In this document: piece after piece, positions 17,622-30,400 of the stretch | Position numbering within the stretch: the first letter of the stretch is position 1 | Layout: every line of letters starts with the position of its first letter | NCBI GenBank assembly: GCA_002753095.1 | Contig: PDZU01000006.1 | Coordinates: forward strand, 29,469 to 93,468 | Length of the DNA stretch: 64,000 bases | Reading direction: 5' to 3' | Source: Magnetococcales bacterium | GTDB taxonomy: Bacteria > Pseudomonadota > Magnetococcia > Magnetococcales > Magnetaquicoccaceae | Program-made: the position numbers and the translations under genes | Notes under the pieces: generated by a model | What the model was told of the DNA's origin: nothing | The model's input: only the letters and a program-made list of their open reading frames with translations | Database searches by the model: none

Positions 17622-19922
17622 TCAATGGACCCCTTTGCTGTTCAGGTACTCCGCATAATGTTTGTCGGATTTAAGAATGTGCGAAGTCAACCATTGTTTG
17701 AGAAAGCCCAACAGTTCCATTGCCACTGCCCGATCTCCCCCCTTCATGCGCGGCAAAAAGGCTTTTGCCTGCTCCACCAGTTTGACATGGCGCGCGGCAT
17801 GTTCCACCGCGCCCGGATAATCATAGCGGCGAAACAGCTCCTCTTCAAAGGCAAAATGGGAGACCGTGTATTCCAGCAATTCCGGCAACACATGGTTGAG
17901 GGCCTGGGTAAAATCGCCTCCCTTGATCAAACGGTACAGTTGATTGACCAGTTCGACCAAACGTTTGTGCTGTGCATCCACCTCGCGTACCTGGATCCGA
18001 AAACGGTCGTTCCAGGGAAAGATTTCATCTTCGCTCACCCCCGTCTCAAGACGGAAAAAGGTAAAGACCCCTTGCAATTTATTGGCCTGTTCGGACAGGG
18101 AATCGGCCCCACGGGCAAACTGCTCTGCCTCGCCGGCGTTGCTCTGGATCACATCATTCAACTCCTGCAACGCCTGATTGACTTGGGCAATGCCCGTACT
18201 CTGTTCCCGTGATGCCTGAGCGATCTCCCGCACCAGATGGGCCGTCTGATCGATCTGTGGCGTCAAGTCTGCCAACAATGTGGTGGCCTGCTCAGCAATC
18301 TCTGTGCTGGAAAGGGAAATTTGATTGATCTCACCGGCTGCAATTTGACTGCGCTCGGCCAGTTTGCGCACTTCCGCCGCGACGACCGCAAACCCTTTGC
18401 CCTGCTCCCCGGCCCGGGCCGCCTCAATCGCCGCATTCAAAGCCAGCAAATTGGTCTGGCGGGCAATCTCCTCGATAATCGTGATCCGCGAGGCAATATC
18501 CTTCATGGCGACCACCGCCTGCCCCACGACCTCAGCACTACGCCGCGCTCCCAGTGCCGCCTTGTCTGCCAAGGTTTCTGTTTGTGCCGCATGGTCGGCA
18601 TTGTTGCGCACTGCTGCCGTCATCTCTTCCATGGCGGCGGAACTTTGTTCAATGGCTGCCGCTTGCCGACTGGTCCCCTGCGACACCTTTTGAGAACTGT
18701 CAAAGATGGTTTCGCTTTCGCGCACCACCTGATCGCCAATCGTGGCGATGGTGGCAATGGTCCCTCGCAAATTGGTGACCATACTGCCCATGCAGGCGAC
18801 GATACCGGAGGCGTCCTTGGCCGTCTCGCCGGTCAAATCCCCCTGCGCCACCCGCTCCACCATCAAACGCACGTTTTCTGGTTCACCGCCCATCTGCGCC
18901 AGGATGGAGCGCACGATCAGCAGTGCCAACACCAATACCACAGCCAGCAAGAGCCCAACCACGCCGATCACCAGCCACAAGCTGTGCAACGCTTGTCGGT
19001 GCAATGCCTGCGCCTCCTGGTTAATGGCTGCCGACAGTTGATCCTCCACCTCTTTGTACAGATCGATCTTGCGGCTGATGGCCTGGAACCACTGTCTTGG
19101 ATCGATGCCAAAGGCACCCTGTTCCCCCCGTTCCATGGCCAGTTGGCGCATCCGTTCCACTTCGGCAAAGACCGGATCTTGACTTATTTTCTGTAAAAGG
19201 TCTTTATGCGCCGTGCTGGACAGGGACAAAAAGACCCGTTGATAGGCCAACTGTTCCCCCACCCGTTGCGCATACTGCACCAGCACCCCAGGGGCAAAAC
19301 GGTCTGCACTGAAAACTCCGTTCAAGGTGGCCCGTTCCAAACCGATCTGTTCCTTGGCCAATAAAAACTGGGCATAGGCAGTGGACTGGGCAGCCAATTC
19401 GGCATTGGCCGCCAGTGGGGCCAACAAACCCGCCACCTCCAAGGCCCGGCCATTGAGGGTAGTATAAAATTGGATCATCTCCTTGCCACTGATCCGCAAA
19501 CCGTCCACCTCCCCCCGAACAGCCGCCATCTTGCCCAAGTCGCTCGTTGTTCCTTGCAAACCCTGGTGCAAAGCAACCCCGAATTGGCTACTCCTGAAAC
19601 GGTGCAGATACCCCTCCAACGCTTGTTTGCGTTGGTCGGTTTGCAGGCGTTGTCCACTCAACTCGTCCCGAAACCGTTTACCCTGACTGGCCAGAAAGCC
19701 TGCCGACAAACCCCGTTCCCGTTGCAGTTCATGCACCAGACTGCTCAAATGCGTTCCCAATCCGACCAACTCTTGCATGGCCGTGGCCTGTTGCAGCATC
19801 CCCTCCTTTTCCTGCACCTGCCACAGGCCGAACAAGACGATGCCTGTCACTGGGAAAGCAAGCAACAACAGCAACTTGTAACTGAGCCGCAACCGATTGA
19901 TCCACACCATGTTCTCCCCCAT
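17622..19922 (-). CDS. Methyl-accepting chemotaxis protein with NIT sensor domain and C-terminal hemerythrin domain
   Basis: NIT-like [26 protein letters not shown] hairpin [39 protein letters not shown]; hemerythrin [23 protein letters not shown]...[29 protein letters not shown]. Confidence 0.93.
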   Translation of the reverse strand: MGENMVWINRLRLSYKLLLLLAFPVTGIVLFGLWQVQEKEGMLQQATAMQELVGLGTHLSSLVHELQRERGLSAGFLASQGKRFRDELSGQRLQTDQRKQALEGYLHRFRSSQFGVALHQGLQGTTSDLGKMAAVRGEVDGLRISGKEMIQFYTTLNGRALEVAGLLAPLAANAELAAQSTAYAQFLLAKEQIGLERATLNGVFSADRFAPGVLVQYAQRVGEQLAYQRVFLSLSSTAHKDLLQKISQDPVFAEVERMRQLAMERGEQGAFGIDPRQWFQAISRKIDLYKEVEDQLSAAINQEAQALHRQALHSLWLVIGVVGLLLAVVLVLALLIVRSILAQMGGEPENVRLMVERVAQGDLTGETAKDASGIVACMGSMVTNLRGTIATIATIGDQVVRESETIFDSSQKVSQGTSRQAAAIEQSSAAMEEMTAAVRNNADHAAQTETLADKAALGARRSAEVVGQAVVAMKDIASRITIIEEIARQTNLLALNAAIEAARAGEQGKGFAVVAAEVRKLAERSQIAAGEINQISLSSTEIAEQATTLLADLTPQIDQTAHLVREIAQASREQSTGIAQVNQALQELNDVIQSNAGEAEQFARGADSLSEQANKLQGVFTFFRLETGVSEDEIFPWNDRFRIQVREVDAQHKRLVELVNQLYRLIKGGDFTQALNHVLPELLEYTVSHFAFEEELFRRYDYPGAVEHAARHVKLVEQAKAFLPRMKGGDRAVAMELLGFLKQWLTSHILKSDKHYAEYLNSKGVH

Positions 19923-20478
19923 TCATAAAGATCATTGTCGGCAAGATACAACTGATTATCATTCTTAATATGCGCATGATTACGCAATATTGAAAAATCC
20001 ATTCTGCCGCTAAATTTGCGATCTGTCAATCAATTTCACTTTTTGTTATCCATCATGGTGTAAATTACTGATGCTGCAGGCAATATTTTATCTCTATTAA
20101 TTTGTACAAAAGTCAAGGATGGCGCGCTCTGTTGCCAAGGGCAAACCAGACTTTTTCTCCCCTTCCCTGCAGGTTATCCAGCCGAACAGCGTCATCACAC
20201 GCACCGAGACAAACCAAAATTGTTACTCATTGTGAAGAGATGAGGTGCGAAGTCTTGCAGATCTTTATGTCTGACTAAAAAGTACAATTGACAAGGAAAG
20301 AGGTATATCTTAGGATGGAGAAGAATACTGCCGCCGGTCCTGGTCATGGATTAAAATAATCATGTTAATGATTTAGATCTGCGTCACGATCCTTTATATT
20401 AAGTATCTGACAATGCACTGGAATTAGAAGATCCGTGTAACGAAAATTTTAATAACTGGCTTGCCGGGATAGAATCAC

Positions 20479-21234
20479 ATGGTGAGAGCAATATTAATGC
20501 TATTTATCATATTTTTGAGTGGAATTTGCCTGTTTGAAGTGGAGGCACAGACACATTCGTCTACCGGTTTGCGGCAAGTATACGCGGAGAGCCATGCAAA
20601 CGGGCAACAGAAAAGCCACACCGAAGCGACGAGCCTGCCACCAGGACGTGGCGTTGCTGAAAGAAACGAAAAATCAGCCAACTGCCCATTGAGAAGACTG
20701 AGGGTCTACATTCGCAACAGTGTGGACACGGAAAGTGGCAGTTGTCCCAAACAAGGATCTTTCTCTGTGCTGCATCATGGCATGAACGACCCGTATTTCC
20801 AGAGATTACGCTGGGGAGATTTGACCGACCAACGGACCGATCAACAAAGCGGTGTGCAGGCATACACTTCAGAATCAGTTCCTGCTGTGGGGCAAGGAAT
20901 AACCGACGAAATCGTGAAAATTCTCGCACTGGGCGGGATGGATTGGGAGCCTGCCGAAGATATGACCCACCAAGTGCTGCAAACGAAAATGTTTTGCATG
21001 GGTGAGATCAAAATAGAAAGCAAGGAGTTGTTGTGTCTTTCCGGCAAACAGATGCACACGCTGGCCATGCATTTTACCAAACAATTTCGTGATCAGCGCC
21101 TTGTTTGCAGTGAGGCGGTCGTGACCAAGTCGGCGGATGATCAATTCCCAGCGCTGCGCATTTGTCTTTTCAATGAGCATGAAAAGCGGTGCCGCTGCCC
21201 GGTCAACGAGGAAAATGGCAATGACAGCTACTGA
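20479..21234 (+). CDS. Secreted protein of unknown function, first gene of cassette B
   Basis: Signal-peptide-like N-terminus; Cys-containing; positional counterpart of the RNase T2-like protein in cassette A; C-terminal ALRICLFNEHEKRCRCP only weakly resembles RNase T2 C-terminal patterns. Confidence 0.55.
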   Translation: MVRAILMLFIIFLSGICLFEVEAQTHSSTGLRQVYAESHANGQQKSHTEATSLPPGRGVAERNEKSANCPLRRLRVYIRNSVDTESGSCPKQGSFSVLHHGMNDPYFQRLRWGDLTDQRTDQQSGVQAYTSESVPAVGQGITDEIVKILALGGMDWEPAEDMTHQVLQTKMFCMGEIKIESKELLCLSGKQMHTLAMHFTKQFRDQRLVCSEAVVTKSADDQFPALRICLFNEHEKRCRCPVNEENGNDSY

Positions 21235-24200
21235 CATGAACGGATATACGGCGGTGCAGAGAAAATCTTGCAAGATCTATTATCTGATACTCATTTTTGC
21301 GAGTGTTCTCCTGCTGGCGGGTTGGCCGAGTAGCGTTTTTGCCGCTGGGGCTCAGAAAGCGTCTACGCCAACATTGCCACCCACAGGCCTGTTTGATTCT
21401 TACAATGTCAAGGAACGGCAGGACAATGGCTATCTGTTTTTTATACCGAAGGACATACAGGCTGTTGAGAAACAGGACAGATTGGGAAGTGTATGCGTCA
21501 AATTTTCCGGGTTCAGTATTGAGTGGGACAAAAGCAAACTCAAAGAAGGATTCCGTATCACGCCTGACGATGTGAAGCGGTTGTTTGAGGAAAAATTCTT
21601 CCCACAGCAATCACACACATTGGACTCGGATATTCAAGCGACTGACATTCCAGAAAATGACATGCGTGACAAATGCCATAGTGCAATGGAAGGCAATGCA
21701 CTTGCCCAAGGCGCTGTTCAAGTTGATATGGAACAAGAAGAAAATCGTATTATCCTGCGACTTCAGAAAGAAAAAAGCTACTGGCTGTCCCTCTCTACCG
21801 TCACCCGTTTTGTCAATCAACTCACCAATCTATATCGCCATGAGCCTGTAGAGAAGAGCCTGCTTGAGAAATTATTTTTTCTGTCAGAGAAAGAATATTT
21901 TCTGACACGCGCCTATCTCCCAGAGCAGAACATATGCGGGCTTAATCTGGAGGATTATCACGGGAACAAACATGCACAGGATAGCTGCGGAGAAGTGACA
22001 GAGTTGTTTAAGGTTGAGACGATTCTGGGACATGTCAAGGATATTCATATCGCCAACCAAGAGCAAATTACTTTTCTTGAGAGAGTCTTTGCAGGAGAGG
22101 ACGCTGAGAAAAATATAAATTGTTTAATAAATAGAATTGATGAACTAAATGATATTTATGACACTTTAAACAATCTTATCAAATCAATATCGGAAAATCT
22201 GGACATTAGGGACAATCTTGTCAAATCAATATCGGAAAATCTGGACATTAGGGACAATCTTGTCAAATCAATATCGGAAAATCTGGACATTAGGGACAAT
22301 CTTGTCAAATCAATATCGGAAAATCTGGACATTAGGGACAATCTTGTCAAATCAATATCGGAAAAACTGGATAAATGTTACAAAGATCCTGCAAAAGCCT
22401 GTTCAGAAAATGAGGTTATAGAGTTTAGGAAAATTTGGAGGTTATACAAACAAGGGAAATATTCAGAGTTAAAAACAAGTTTCGCCAGTAATTTCGAGTC
22501 AATTGCTCCCGATATTATTTCATCTCTGAATGATACGTATGAATATCACTGCCGGGAAAGCACTGATAATGGTAGATGCAAAAAAATAGAAAATATAGTT
22601 AAAATGGTAACAATAAATAACACTAATGCGCTTGATAAAGTGGAGGAGTTATACAGACAAAAGAAATATGGAGAGTTAAAATCAACCCTAATCCGTAATT
22701 TCAAGTCAATTGTTCCCTATATTATTTCATCTCTGGATGGTACGTCCAAAGATCACTGCCAGGAAAGTAGTAATACCGATGGATGCAGGCAAATAGGAAA
22801 TATAATTGAGAAAGCAATAGAGCTTGAGAAACAAATGATAAAAAACAATAAAATATGCACAAAAAGCAAAGAACATAAAAATGATGGATATTTATCAATT
22901 TCAGAACAGGCCATCTGCGAAGCGATGGATCCAGTCGCAAGTGAGACGCCGATTACCCAACACACCTTGGACCGAAAATTGATTCAGCTTGGTCAACTAC
23001 CTGGCATGGACGTTGAGGCACAACTCCAACCATCGGAGAGTTACGCCGAACCTGGGGCTACCAACCTGCTCCTTTCTCCAAAGGTGCAGCTCTATGAGGT
23101 CACCATTGGTACGGACAATTATGGTGGAGAAGATATGGGGCCTTGGCTCAATTGGGGTAAATTGGCCATTCATCCACTCTACAAGCCTGGTGATGAATTA
23201 TCCATCCTTGGTGTCAGGGCACTAAACAGCGACGAATTTCTTTTTTATCAGCTTGATTACAGATACCCTATCAATCTGGCTTCTGGTTTATATACACGAA
23301 TGAGCGGAAGGGGTGACAATAGCTTTCCTTCTGGCGACTATAAAGATTTGGAAACTTTCAGGAGGGGGTGGTCTGCTGATTTTGCAATTGGCAAAGAGGA
23401 TCATTTTGATCGCAGTCTAAAGCGTAGCATTGAATTTACCTTATCATTTTCTGATACATCTATTGACTTACTGCGAAATAGATTTGCGCATGATCGGATT
23501 GCCAAAATTAAGATTTCTCCTTCCTATGAGTATTTTGAAGAGTTTCTTGAACTGGAAGATACACCCAACAAGGAACTGCCAGGAAGCAGAGAGGTTAATT
23601 TCTCACTTGATTATGCCAGAGGAATTGACTTTATCGGTTTTTCAAACGGTTATGCTGATCCTCTCTCCACACGCCCAGAAGCAAACCCAGACTTTCAGTA
23701 TTTCCACAGCAGCCTGAAGGCAACCAGAGAGTTCAGAAAGAAACGAGAAAGTTCAAAAAGCGAAAGTTCAAAAGGCAATGATGTGCTTGGTATTGACAGC
23801 TTTATTGATGACCATCTCCTGCCGGAATTTACAGACCGCTTTTATTTATCTGCAGAGCTTGACTATCAAACGACCAATTCGGTTTTGCCGCAAGCTGAGA
23901 TGGCAAGTTTCGGCGGCAGGCGTTTTGGCTCTGCTTACGAGATGTCAAAAATTATTGGGGATCAAGGTTTTGCCTCACGTGTTGAGGTGGGTTGGAAACA
24001 TCTTACCGGGTGCATATTGGAGAATGAAATCAATCCTTCAGACAGTTTGTTATGCAGTGTTCTGCCTAGAAAAGATAAGGAAGGAGGAAATAAGATTATA
24101 CGCGACCTGGAAATGTCGCCGTTTCTGTTCACAGACTATGCCCAGGCAAAGAAAGTTGACTTGATCAGCAGAGCAAAGGATGAGGATTATTATAAAATGT

Positions 24201-24403
24201 TTGATGCCGGTGCGGGCTTGCGGTTAAAATTACAGCCGGATACTGACATACGCAAAAACAAAGAATTTGGAGTGTATCAAATCACCTTTGATAACTCCTT
24301 TGCCGTTCCCTTTTCGAGAGTGAATCCAGATGACACAAACGGTCGTCCGGTATGGCGGACCAGTCTGGTACTGCAATTCAATATACCGAATAAGATAAAA
24401 TGA
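21221..24403 (+). CDS. TpsB/ShlB-type outer-membrane transporter (cassette B), start adjusted from 21137
   Basis: Signal peptide IYYLILIFASVLLLAGWPSSVFA; C-terminal barrel-like region YYKMFDAGAGLRLKLQPDTDIRKNKEFGVYQITFDNSFAVPFSRVN; positioned directly before TPS exoprotein; acgagga RBS. Confidence 0.75.
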   Translation: MTATDMNGYTAVQRKSCKIYYLILIFASVLLLAGWPSSVFAAGAQKASTPTLPPTGLFDSYNVKERQDNGYLFFIPKDIQAVEKQDRLGSVCVKFSGFSIEWDKSKLKEGFRITPDDVKRLFEEKFFPQQSHTLDSDIQATDIPENDMRDKCHSAMEGNALAQGAVQVDMEQEENRIILRLQKEKSYWLSLSTVTRFVNQLTNLYRHEPVEKSLLEKLFFLSEKEYFLTRAYLPEQNICGLNLEDYHGNKHAQDSCGEVTELFKVETILGHVKDIHIANQEQITFLERVFAGEDAEKNINCLINRIDELNDIYDTLNNLIKSISENLDIRDNLVKSISENLDIRDNLVKSISENLDIRDNLVKSISENLDIRDNLVKSISEKLDKCYKDPAKACSENEVIEFRKIWRLYKQGKYSELKTSFASNFESIAPDIISSLNDTYEYHCRESTDNGRCKKIENIVKMVTINNTNALDKVEELYRQKKYGELKSTLIRNFKSIVPYIISSLDGTSKDHCQESSNTDGCRQIGNIIEKAIELEKQMIKNNKICTKSKEHKNDGYLSISEQAICEAMDPVASETPITQHTLDRKLIQLGQLPGMDVEAQLQPSESYAEPGATNLLLSPKVQLYEVTIGTDNYGGEDMGPWLNWGKLAIHPLYKPGDELSILGVRALNSDEFLFYQLDYRYPINLASGLYTRMSGRGDNSFPSGDYKDLETFRRGWSADFAIGKEDHFDRSLKRSIEFTLSFSDTSIDLLRNRFAHDRIAKIKISPSYEYFEEFLELEDTPNKELPGSREVNFSLDYARGIDFIGFSNGYADPLSTRPEANPDFQYFHSSLKATREFRKKRESSKSESSKGNDVLGIDSFIDDHLLPEFTDRFYLSAELDYQTTNSVLPQAEMASFGGRRFGSAYEMSKIIGDQGFASRVEVGWKHLTGCILENEINPSDSLLCSVLPRKDKEGGNKIIRDLEMSPFLFTDYAQAKKVDLISRAKDEDYYKMFDAGAGLRLKLQPDTDIRKNKEFGVYQITFDNSFAVPFSRVNPDDTNGRPVWRTSLVLQFNIPNKIK
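22172..22365 (+). repeat. 42-bp in-frame tandem repeat, about 4.6 copies (NLVKSISENLDIRD)
   Basis: Units start at 22172, 22214, 22256, 22298, 22340; identical except one A/G in the first unit and the diverging end. Confidence 0.97.
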
Positions 24404-24438
24404 ATCTTCTTCTTGCGTATCACAACGGAGAATGTTCC

Positions 24439-27400
24439 ATGCAGAGCGATGAGAGTTCACCAAATCGTCCTTTTGGACAAAGTTGCAGGAGAATCAACGC
24501 CAAAAGCCTGCTGAAGGTGCATGCCGTCCTATTGGGTTTGGGTTGCGGTCTGGTTGTTCCCCACACAGCGCTTGCCTTGCCCAGTTCAGGGAGTGTCGTC
24601 AGCGGTTCTGCCACCATCACCGAGTCTGCCAAGTCGCTCAGTGTGCTGCAGAACAGCAACAAGCTGATGCTTGATTGGCGCTCATTCTCCATCAAGTCTG
24701 GTGAACAGGTTAATTTCCTGCAACCCTCTGCATCCGCTGTGGCCATCAATCGTGTGACCGGCAAGCAATTGTCACAGATTGCCGGCACCATGCGCGGCAA
24801 TGGGCATGTGGTGCTGGTCAATCCGAACGGTATTGTTTTTCAGGGGAGTGCGCGTGTCGAGTTGGGCTCTTTGCTCGCCACAAGCCACTGGATCAGCAAA
24901 GAGGATTTTGAAGCAGATCGGATGCATTTTGTATCGCCATCCTCTGCCGCAGAGGCCAAAGTCATCAATCATGGTGTCATTAACGCTGCTGAAGGCGGAA
25001 CGGTACTGCTTGCTGCTCCTTATGTAGAAAACAGTGGGGTGATCCAGGCCCATCTGGGCCACGTGGCTCTTGCCGCCTCGGATAATGTGACCGTGCGCTT
25101 TGAGGGCAGTAAATTGGGCTATGATGTGCCTGCCAACAGTAAAATGGGTAAAGCTTTGCAGGCGGTCAATAACGGAACATTGCAGGCCAACGGTGGTACT
25201 GTTTTGATGAGCACCAGCGCCAAAGAGGAGATCATGAACTCGGTGGTCAGCATGGGGGGCAGAATCGAAGCCAAGGCGGTCGATGTTCGCAATGGACGTG
25301 TCATCCTGCATGCTGGCATGGGAACCAGTCAGGTATCTGGTTCTGTCGATGTCTCAGGACAGGGCAGCGGCGAAAAGGGCGGCAGCGTGGAGGTAACTGG
25401 TGACACAGTACGGGTGACGGAAAGTGCGCGCCTGAATGCCTCTGGCGATGCCGGCGGGGGTACTCTGAAAATCGGTGGGGATCGCCAGGGGAAAAATCCC
25501 CAAGTCCAGAACGCCAGGAAAACAACCATTGCCAAGGGAGCCACCTTGACTGCCGATGCCTTGCGTTCAGGCAATGGCGGGCAAATCATCATCTGGTCAG
25601 ACAAAACAACCGCGTTTCAGGGTAACCTCTCTGTGCGCGGCGGCAGTCAATCTGGCGATGGGGGATTTGTCGAAATCTCTGGCAAGGAAAAATTGCTCTT
25701 TGCCGGTCAGGTCGATGCCGGTGCTGCCAAAGGAAAACAAGGCACGCTCCTGCTCGATCCAGACGATATTTATATTGAATCAGTAGACAGTTGCAGTTCT
25801 GATGCGTGCAGTTCCATCTCGCCACAAACTTTGGCGGACATCACGGCAAACATTGATCTGCAAGCAAACAATACCATCCAGTTTACAGCAGAAGTTTCAC
25901 TTGCCAACGGTGTATCCCTGAGTGCCACGGCAGGCGGCGATATTTATATCCAGAAGGAAATTATTGTAAACGGGGCAGATCTCACCTTTACCTCAAGCGG
26001 TGGCAACATTCAATTTTCTGGTGAAGGTGCCATTAGAGCCGAAGCCAATACGGTAACCCTGATCGCAGAACAGGGGAAAATTACTGTTGCCTCAACCACC
26101 AATACACATATTACTGCTGCCAATCTGGTCCTGCGCAGTGCGACTGGCATTGGCCACAGCGATGACAACAACCCACTGAATACCGCCATTGATACTCTCT
26201 CCTTTGTCAACAGCACGAGTGGCACGGTGCGAATCCGTAACAGCGAAGGCATGACGGTGAGCGGTGAACAAAGTACGCAAGGCGACATCATCCTGACAAG
26301 CAGTGAAGGCGATATCACGGTCAATACACTTAGCACAACTGATGCCATCCAGTTGGCAGCCACTGAAGGGGCAATCAAGGCAGGAATCGATGCCACATTC
26401 CCCCATATTACCGCCAACTCCCTCAACTTGTCGGCAAAAACGGGGATTGGCGTTGATCGAGTCCTGATGACGCATGTGGATACCCTGACTTTATCCATGC
26501 AAGACGTCGCGTCAGGAAATGTCTTGCTTGCCAATGATAAATCCATCAATGTCGGTGGAACTTATGGTGGCTCCGGCTCCATTCAGATCAGCACAAGCAC
26601 AGGGGATTTGGCGTTGGATGGCCTTTTGGCTGCCGATGCCACTGTCACACTTTCTGCTGCGGGCAATATTACCGGTAATGTTCTTTCTGGTGACACCTCT
26701 TATCATCTTACTGCCAATGCAGCGGAATTAAGTGCCGATGGCGGCATCGGCGCCAGTTCCACTCTTTTGACACAACTGAATTCTCTTTCCTTTCATTCTG
26801 CTGGCAATGTCGACATCACGAACAGTTTATCCGCGACGGGTGCATTGACCATCGACAATAGCGACTATGCCAATGCCAACACAATTTCGATAGAGCACAG
26901 CAGCGGTGATATTCGGATACGCTCCATCACCCCAAGAGATGACAGCAGTGCCAGCCTGACCATTACTGCCGCTGCCGGTCAGATACTCAATGACAATAGC
27001 AGTGCGAGCGATATCAATCTCAGTGCCGACCAACTCTATCTGACGGCCAGCAGCCATATCGGCGCTTTGGATAAACCTCTGCAAACCTCGACTAACACGC
27101 TTACCTTTACCACGCAAGGTGGTGATGTCTATCTAAAGAACGATAAGAGTTTGCTCGGGGTGACTGGCAGCTATAGTGGTACGGGGACCATCTCCCTGGA
27201 GACAGCAAACAGCGGTGATATCACCCTGCGCTCCATCACCTCCTCCGACCAGTCTCCGCAAGGAAAGTTGGTCCTGATTGCGTCGGGCAGACTGCTGGGA
27301 GATGGCGGTACCTCACCCCACATTGAGGCCAGCAGTGCCGACCTGACCACCAAAGGAGGCATCGGCAGCAGCACCACCAAGCTGGAAACATCGGTCACTT

Positions 27401-30400
27401 CTCTCAGTTTTAATAACAGTGAAAGCGGAGAAGTATGGATCAGCAATTCAGGCAGTGTGACTGTCGAAAGTGGTGTACAAAGTGCGGGCGACAGCCTGAA
27501 CCTGATTGTCGGCAATCATCTGACCATCAAGAGCATAACAGCCTCAGACACTGTCAATCTGACTGCCGGGGGCAGCATCAAAGCGGAAGGGAGTGGTTCC
27601 ACCCATATCAAGGCCCAGTATGCCAATTTGCAGGCCACGAGCGGCATTGGCACGGAAAGCGGTACGCCTCAGTTGGCAACGGAAGTGGATCGCCTGAAAT
27701 TTTTCGTTTCCAATGGAAGCGTGAGTCTGACCAACAGCAAATCGCTGCGCATTGGTGACGACAGTTCAGCCAGTGACGACCGTTCAGCCAGTGGCGATGT
27801 GACCATCAGCAACAGTGCTGGCGATCTGACCATTGGGAAGATTGATGTTGGGGATAGCACGGTCACCTTGAGTAGTGTGGGAATGATTCTCGGAGATGAC
27901 ACTTGCCCCATCAATATTATCGCTGGTACGGCAAAATTGACTGCCAGTACTCAAATCGGGACAGACAGTTCTTCCCCTCTGCACACGCAGGTGGATCGTC
28001 TGGAGTTTGATGCCAACTCAGGCCATGTCTACATCAGTAACAACAAAAGCATGACAGTATTGGGTGAATTCGATAATGGCAATACGCTCTGGATAAAGAG
28101 TAGCGGTTCCATGACCGTAGAATCCATCACATCCACCACGGCAGACTCTCTAACATCGCAGCTTACGCTGATTGCCGAGGAGCAGGTTATCGCTGGCCAA
28201 AGCAACACCTCGCGCCACGTGGATGCCGATCTCCTGACCATTGATGCCGGCAAAGGTATCGGTAGCGACGGCCAGCCCCTGATTGGCCAAGTGGACCATT
28301 TATCTTTCAGCAACAGTGGCAGTGGCGAGGTTTGGTTCAGCAATAATCGGGCCCTGTCGGTTAGTGGTACTTTCCAAAATGGTGGTCATGTCACCCTGGC
28401 TGTCACCGAAAGTGGTGATTTGACGGTGCAAAAGTTGGCCACAGTGGACGATACATCCTCTGGCAGCGTTTCACTGGCGGTCAGCGATGGCCGCATCCTG
28501 GGTAGCAGCACAACGACAGACACCCAGGTGACGACAGATACACTTACGTTGAGTGCAAACAAGGGGATCGGTGCCGATGATGGCGCTTCTGGGGTGATCG
28601 AAGGATTAACAACGGCCATCAATGTGGTCAATTTTACCAGTACGGGAGGCGACCTTTATCTCACCAATACCCAGGATTTGAGTGTCGCTGGCACAGTTCT
28701 GCGGGTCAAAGGAACCTACCAGGGTGCCAGCACCATCAACCTGACCAGCAACACAGGTTCTTTGCAAATTGAGTCCATCGCCTCAATACCTGAAAACGAC
28801 CTGCAGCAAGGCATTGTCACCCTGACTGCCAGCGCGGGTCAGATTACTGGCTTTGGCACGGGTACACACGTCAAAGCAGATGCCCTGGATTTGAACAGCG
28901 CTACAGGCGTTGGTGCTTCAAACCTGTCCTTTGCAACCTCGGTCAATACACTGACATTCAATAATACATCCTCTGGCAATGTGGAAATTAAACAGGATGG
29001 ATCATTAACCGTGACAGGCAAACAACAGGAGGCTGGAGAGATCAAAATCACTGTCAGCAGTGGTGACATGACCGTTCATGCGCTCAGCGGCAATGATTTG
29101 GTGACTTTACAGATTGATCAAGGCACCATCAAGGGGGAGACAGGCCAAACAACATCCCATCTTGTTGCCCCTTCTGCCGATATTACTGTACACTCAGGCA
29201 ATGGCGATGATATTCTTACCAGCAATGTGGCTGCGTTGACTTTTGATGTCACAACTGAGGATAGTGCCATGGCCATCCATAATGCGGGCAGTTGGACCGT
29301 GACCGGTACCGTACAAGCTGGCAGCGTTGAGTTGGTGACCGAAAGCGGGGATATTCATGTCAGTCAGATTGCATCATCCGACCCGACTCTTACCGGAACC
29401 GTTACCTTGTGGGCAAAAGCAGGGGCGGTGATTGGCGATGACATCGCCGATGCTGCTTCTCACATAACCGCTGATCAGCTCATTCTCAAGGCCACAACGG
29501 GGATTGGCAGTGATGATCCCTTGCGAACTTCGGTCAATGCATTGACCTTTGACAGTGGCAATGCGGATTTGCAACTCACCAACACGGCTGATTTGGCTGT
29601 TTCTGGTCACTATCAGGAAAGCGGTTTCATCCAGATTACAACGAAAACTGGAGATTTAATGGTCGGGGCCATTACAGCCGACTCTGCCAACGCCACCATT
29701 AAACTGACTGCCACTGCCGGGCAAATTCAGTCCGATGGCAGTGGCACAGTGGAAGCGGATACCCTGTATCTGAGTGCCTCCAGCGATATAGGCACAACGA
29801 GCCAACTTTCGACTCAAATCAACACTCTCGACTTTGACCTCACCTCTGGCAGCATTTATCTGCGCAACCATGGCAGGGCAATGCGCGTGACTGGTGTCAG
29901 CAAGGGCTCAGTTTCCGAAGTGGATTTGGGTAGTGATACGGGTGATTTAACCATTGATTCCATTGCCCCGGAGAGCACAAACGGTTCGGCCAGCATCGCT
30001 TCAATCAAACTGTATGCCGATAATGGTAGTATCATCGGCTCCGCGAATCAACCTGCCCTTGTGGCCGAAGCGGCAGCGTTGACTGCCAGTACAGGTATCG
30101 GCAGCAGTATTCAACCCTTTCGCACAACGGTTTCCCAGTTAACCTACGACAATACGGCATCAGGTGATGTCTATCTGATTAACAGTCAGAACGTAACGAT
30201 TGCATCTGGTCAGAATGGGATGGGAGGATCAACCACAATCGTTGCTGAAACGGGTAACCTAACCGTCCAATCCATTGTTGCCAGCGATCTTAGCCTTTTG
30301 GCGATGGAGGGGAGCATCCTGGCTGAAACGACAGAAAGTGCCACGCATCTGACGGCAGATTCTGTCTCTCTGCAAGCAGTCTCTGGCATTGGTCTGAGTA

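Noticed and set aside
19945-19985. Fur-box-like gattatcattc upstream of the hemerythrin MCP
   Set aside because: Only partial match to the 19-bp Fur consensus and no supporting gene context.
20289-20315. TTGACA...TATCTT as a promoter for cassette B
   Set aside because: Spacing is far shorter than 16-18 bp; not a credible sigma70 promoter.
22156-22421. 42-bp repeats as a CRISPR array
   Set aside because: Units are contiguous with no unique spacers and lie in frame in a long ORF; no cas genes nearby.
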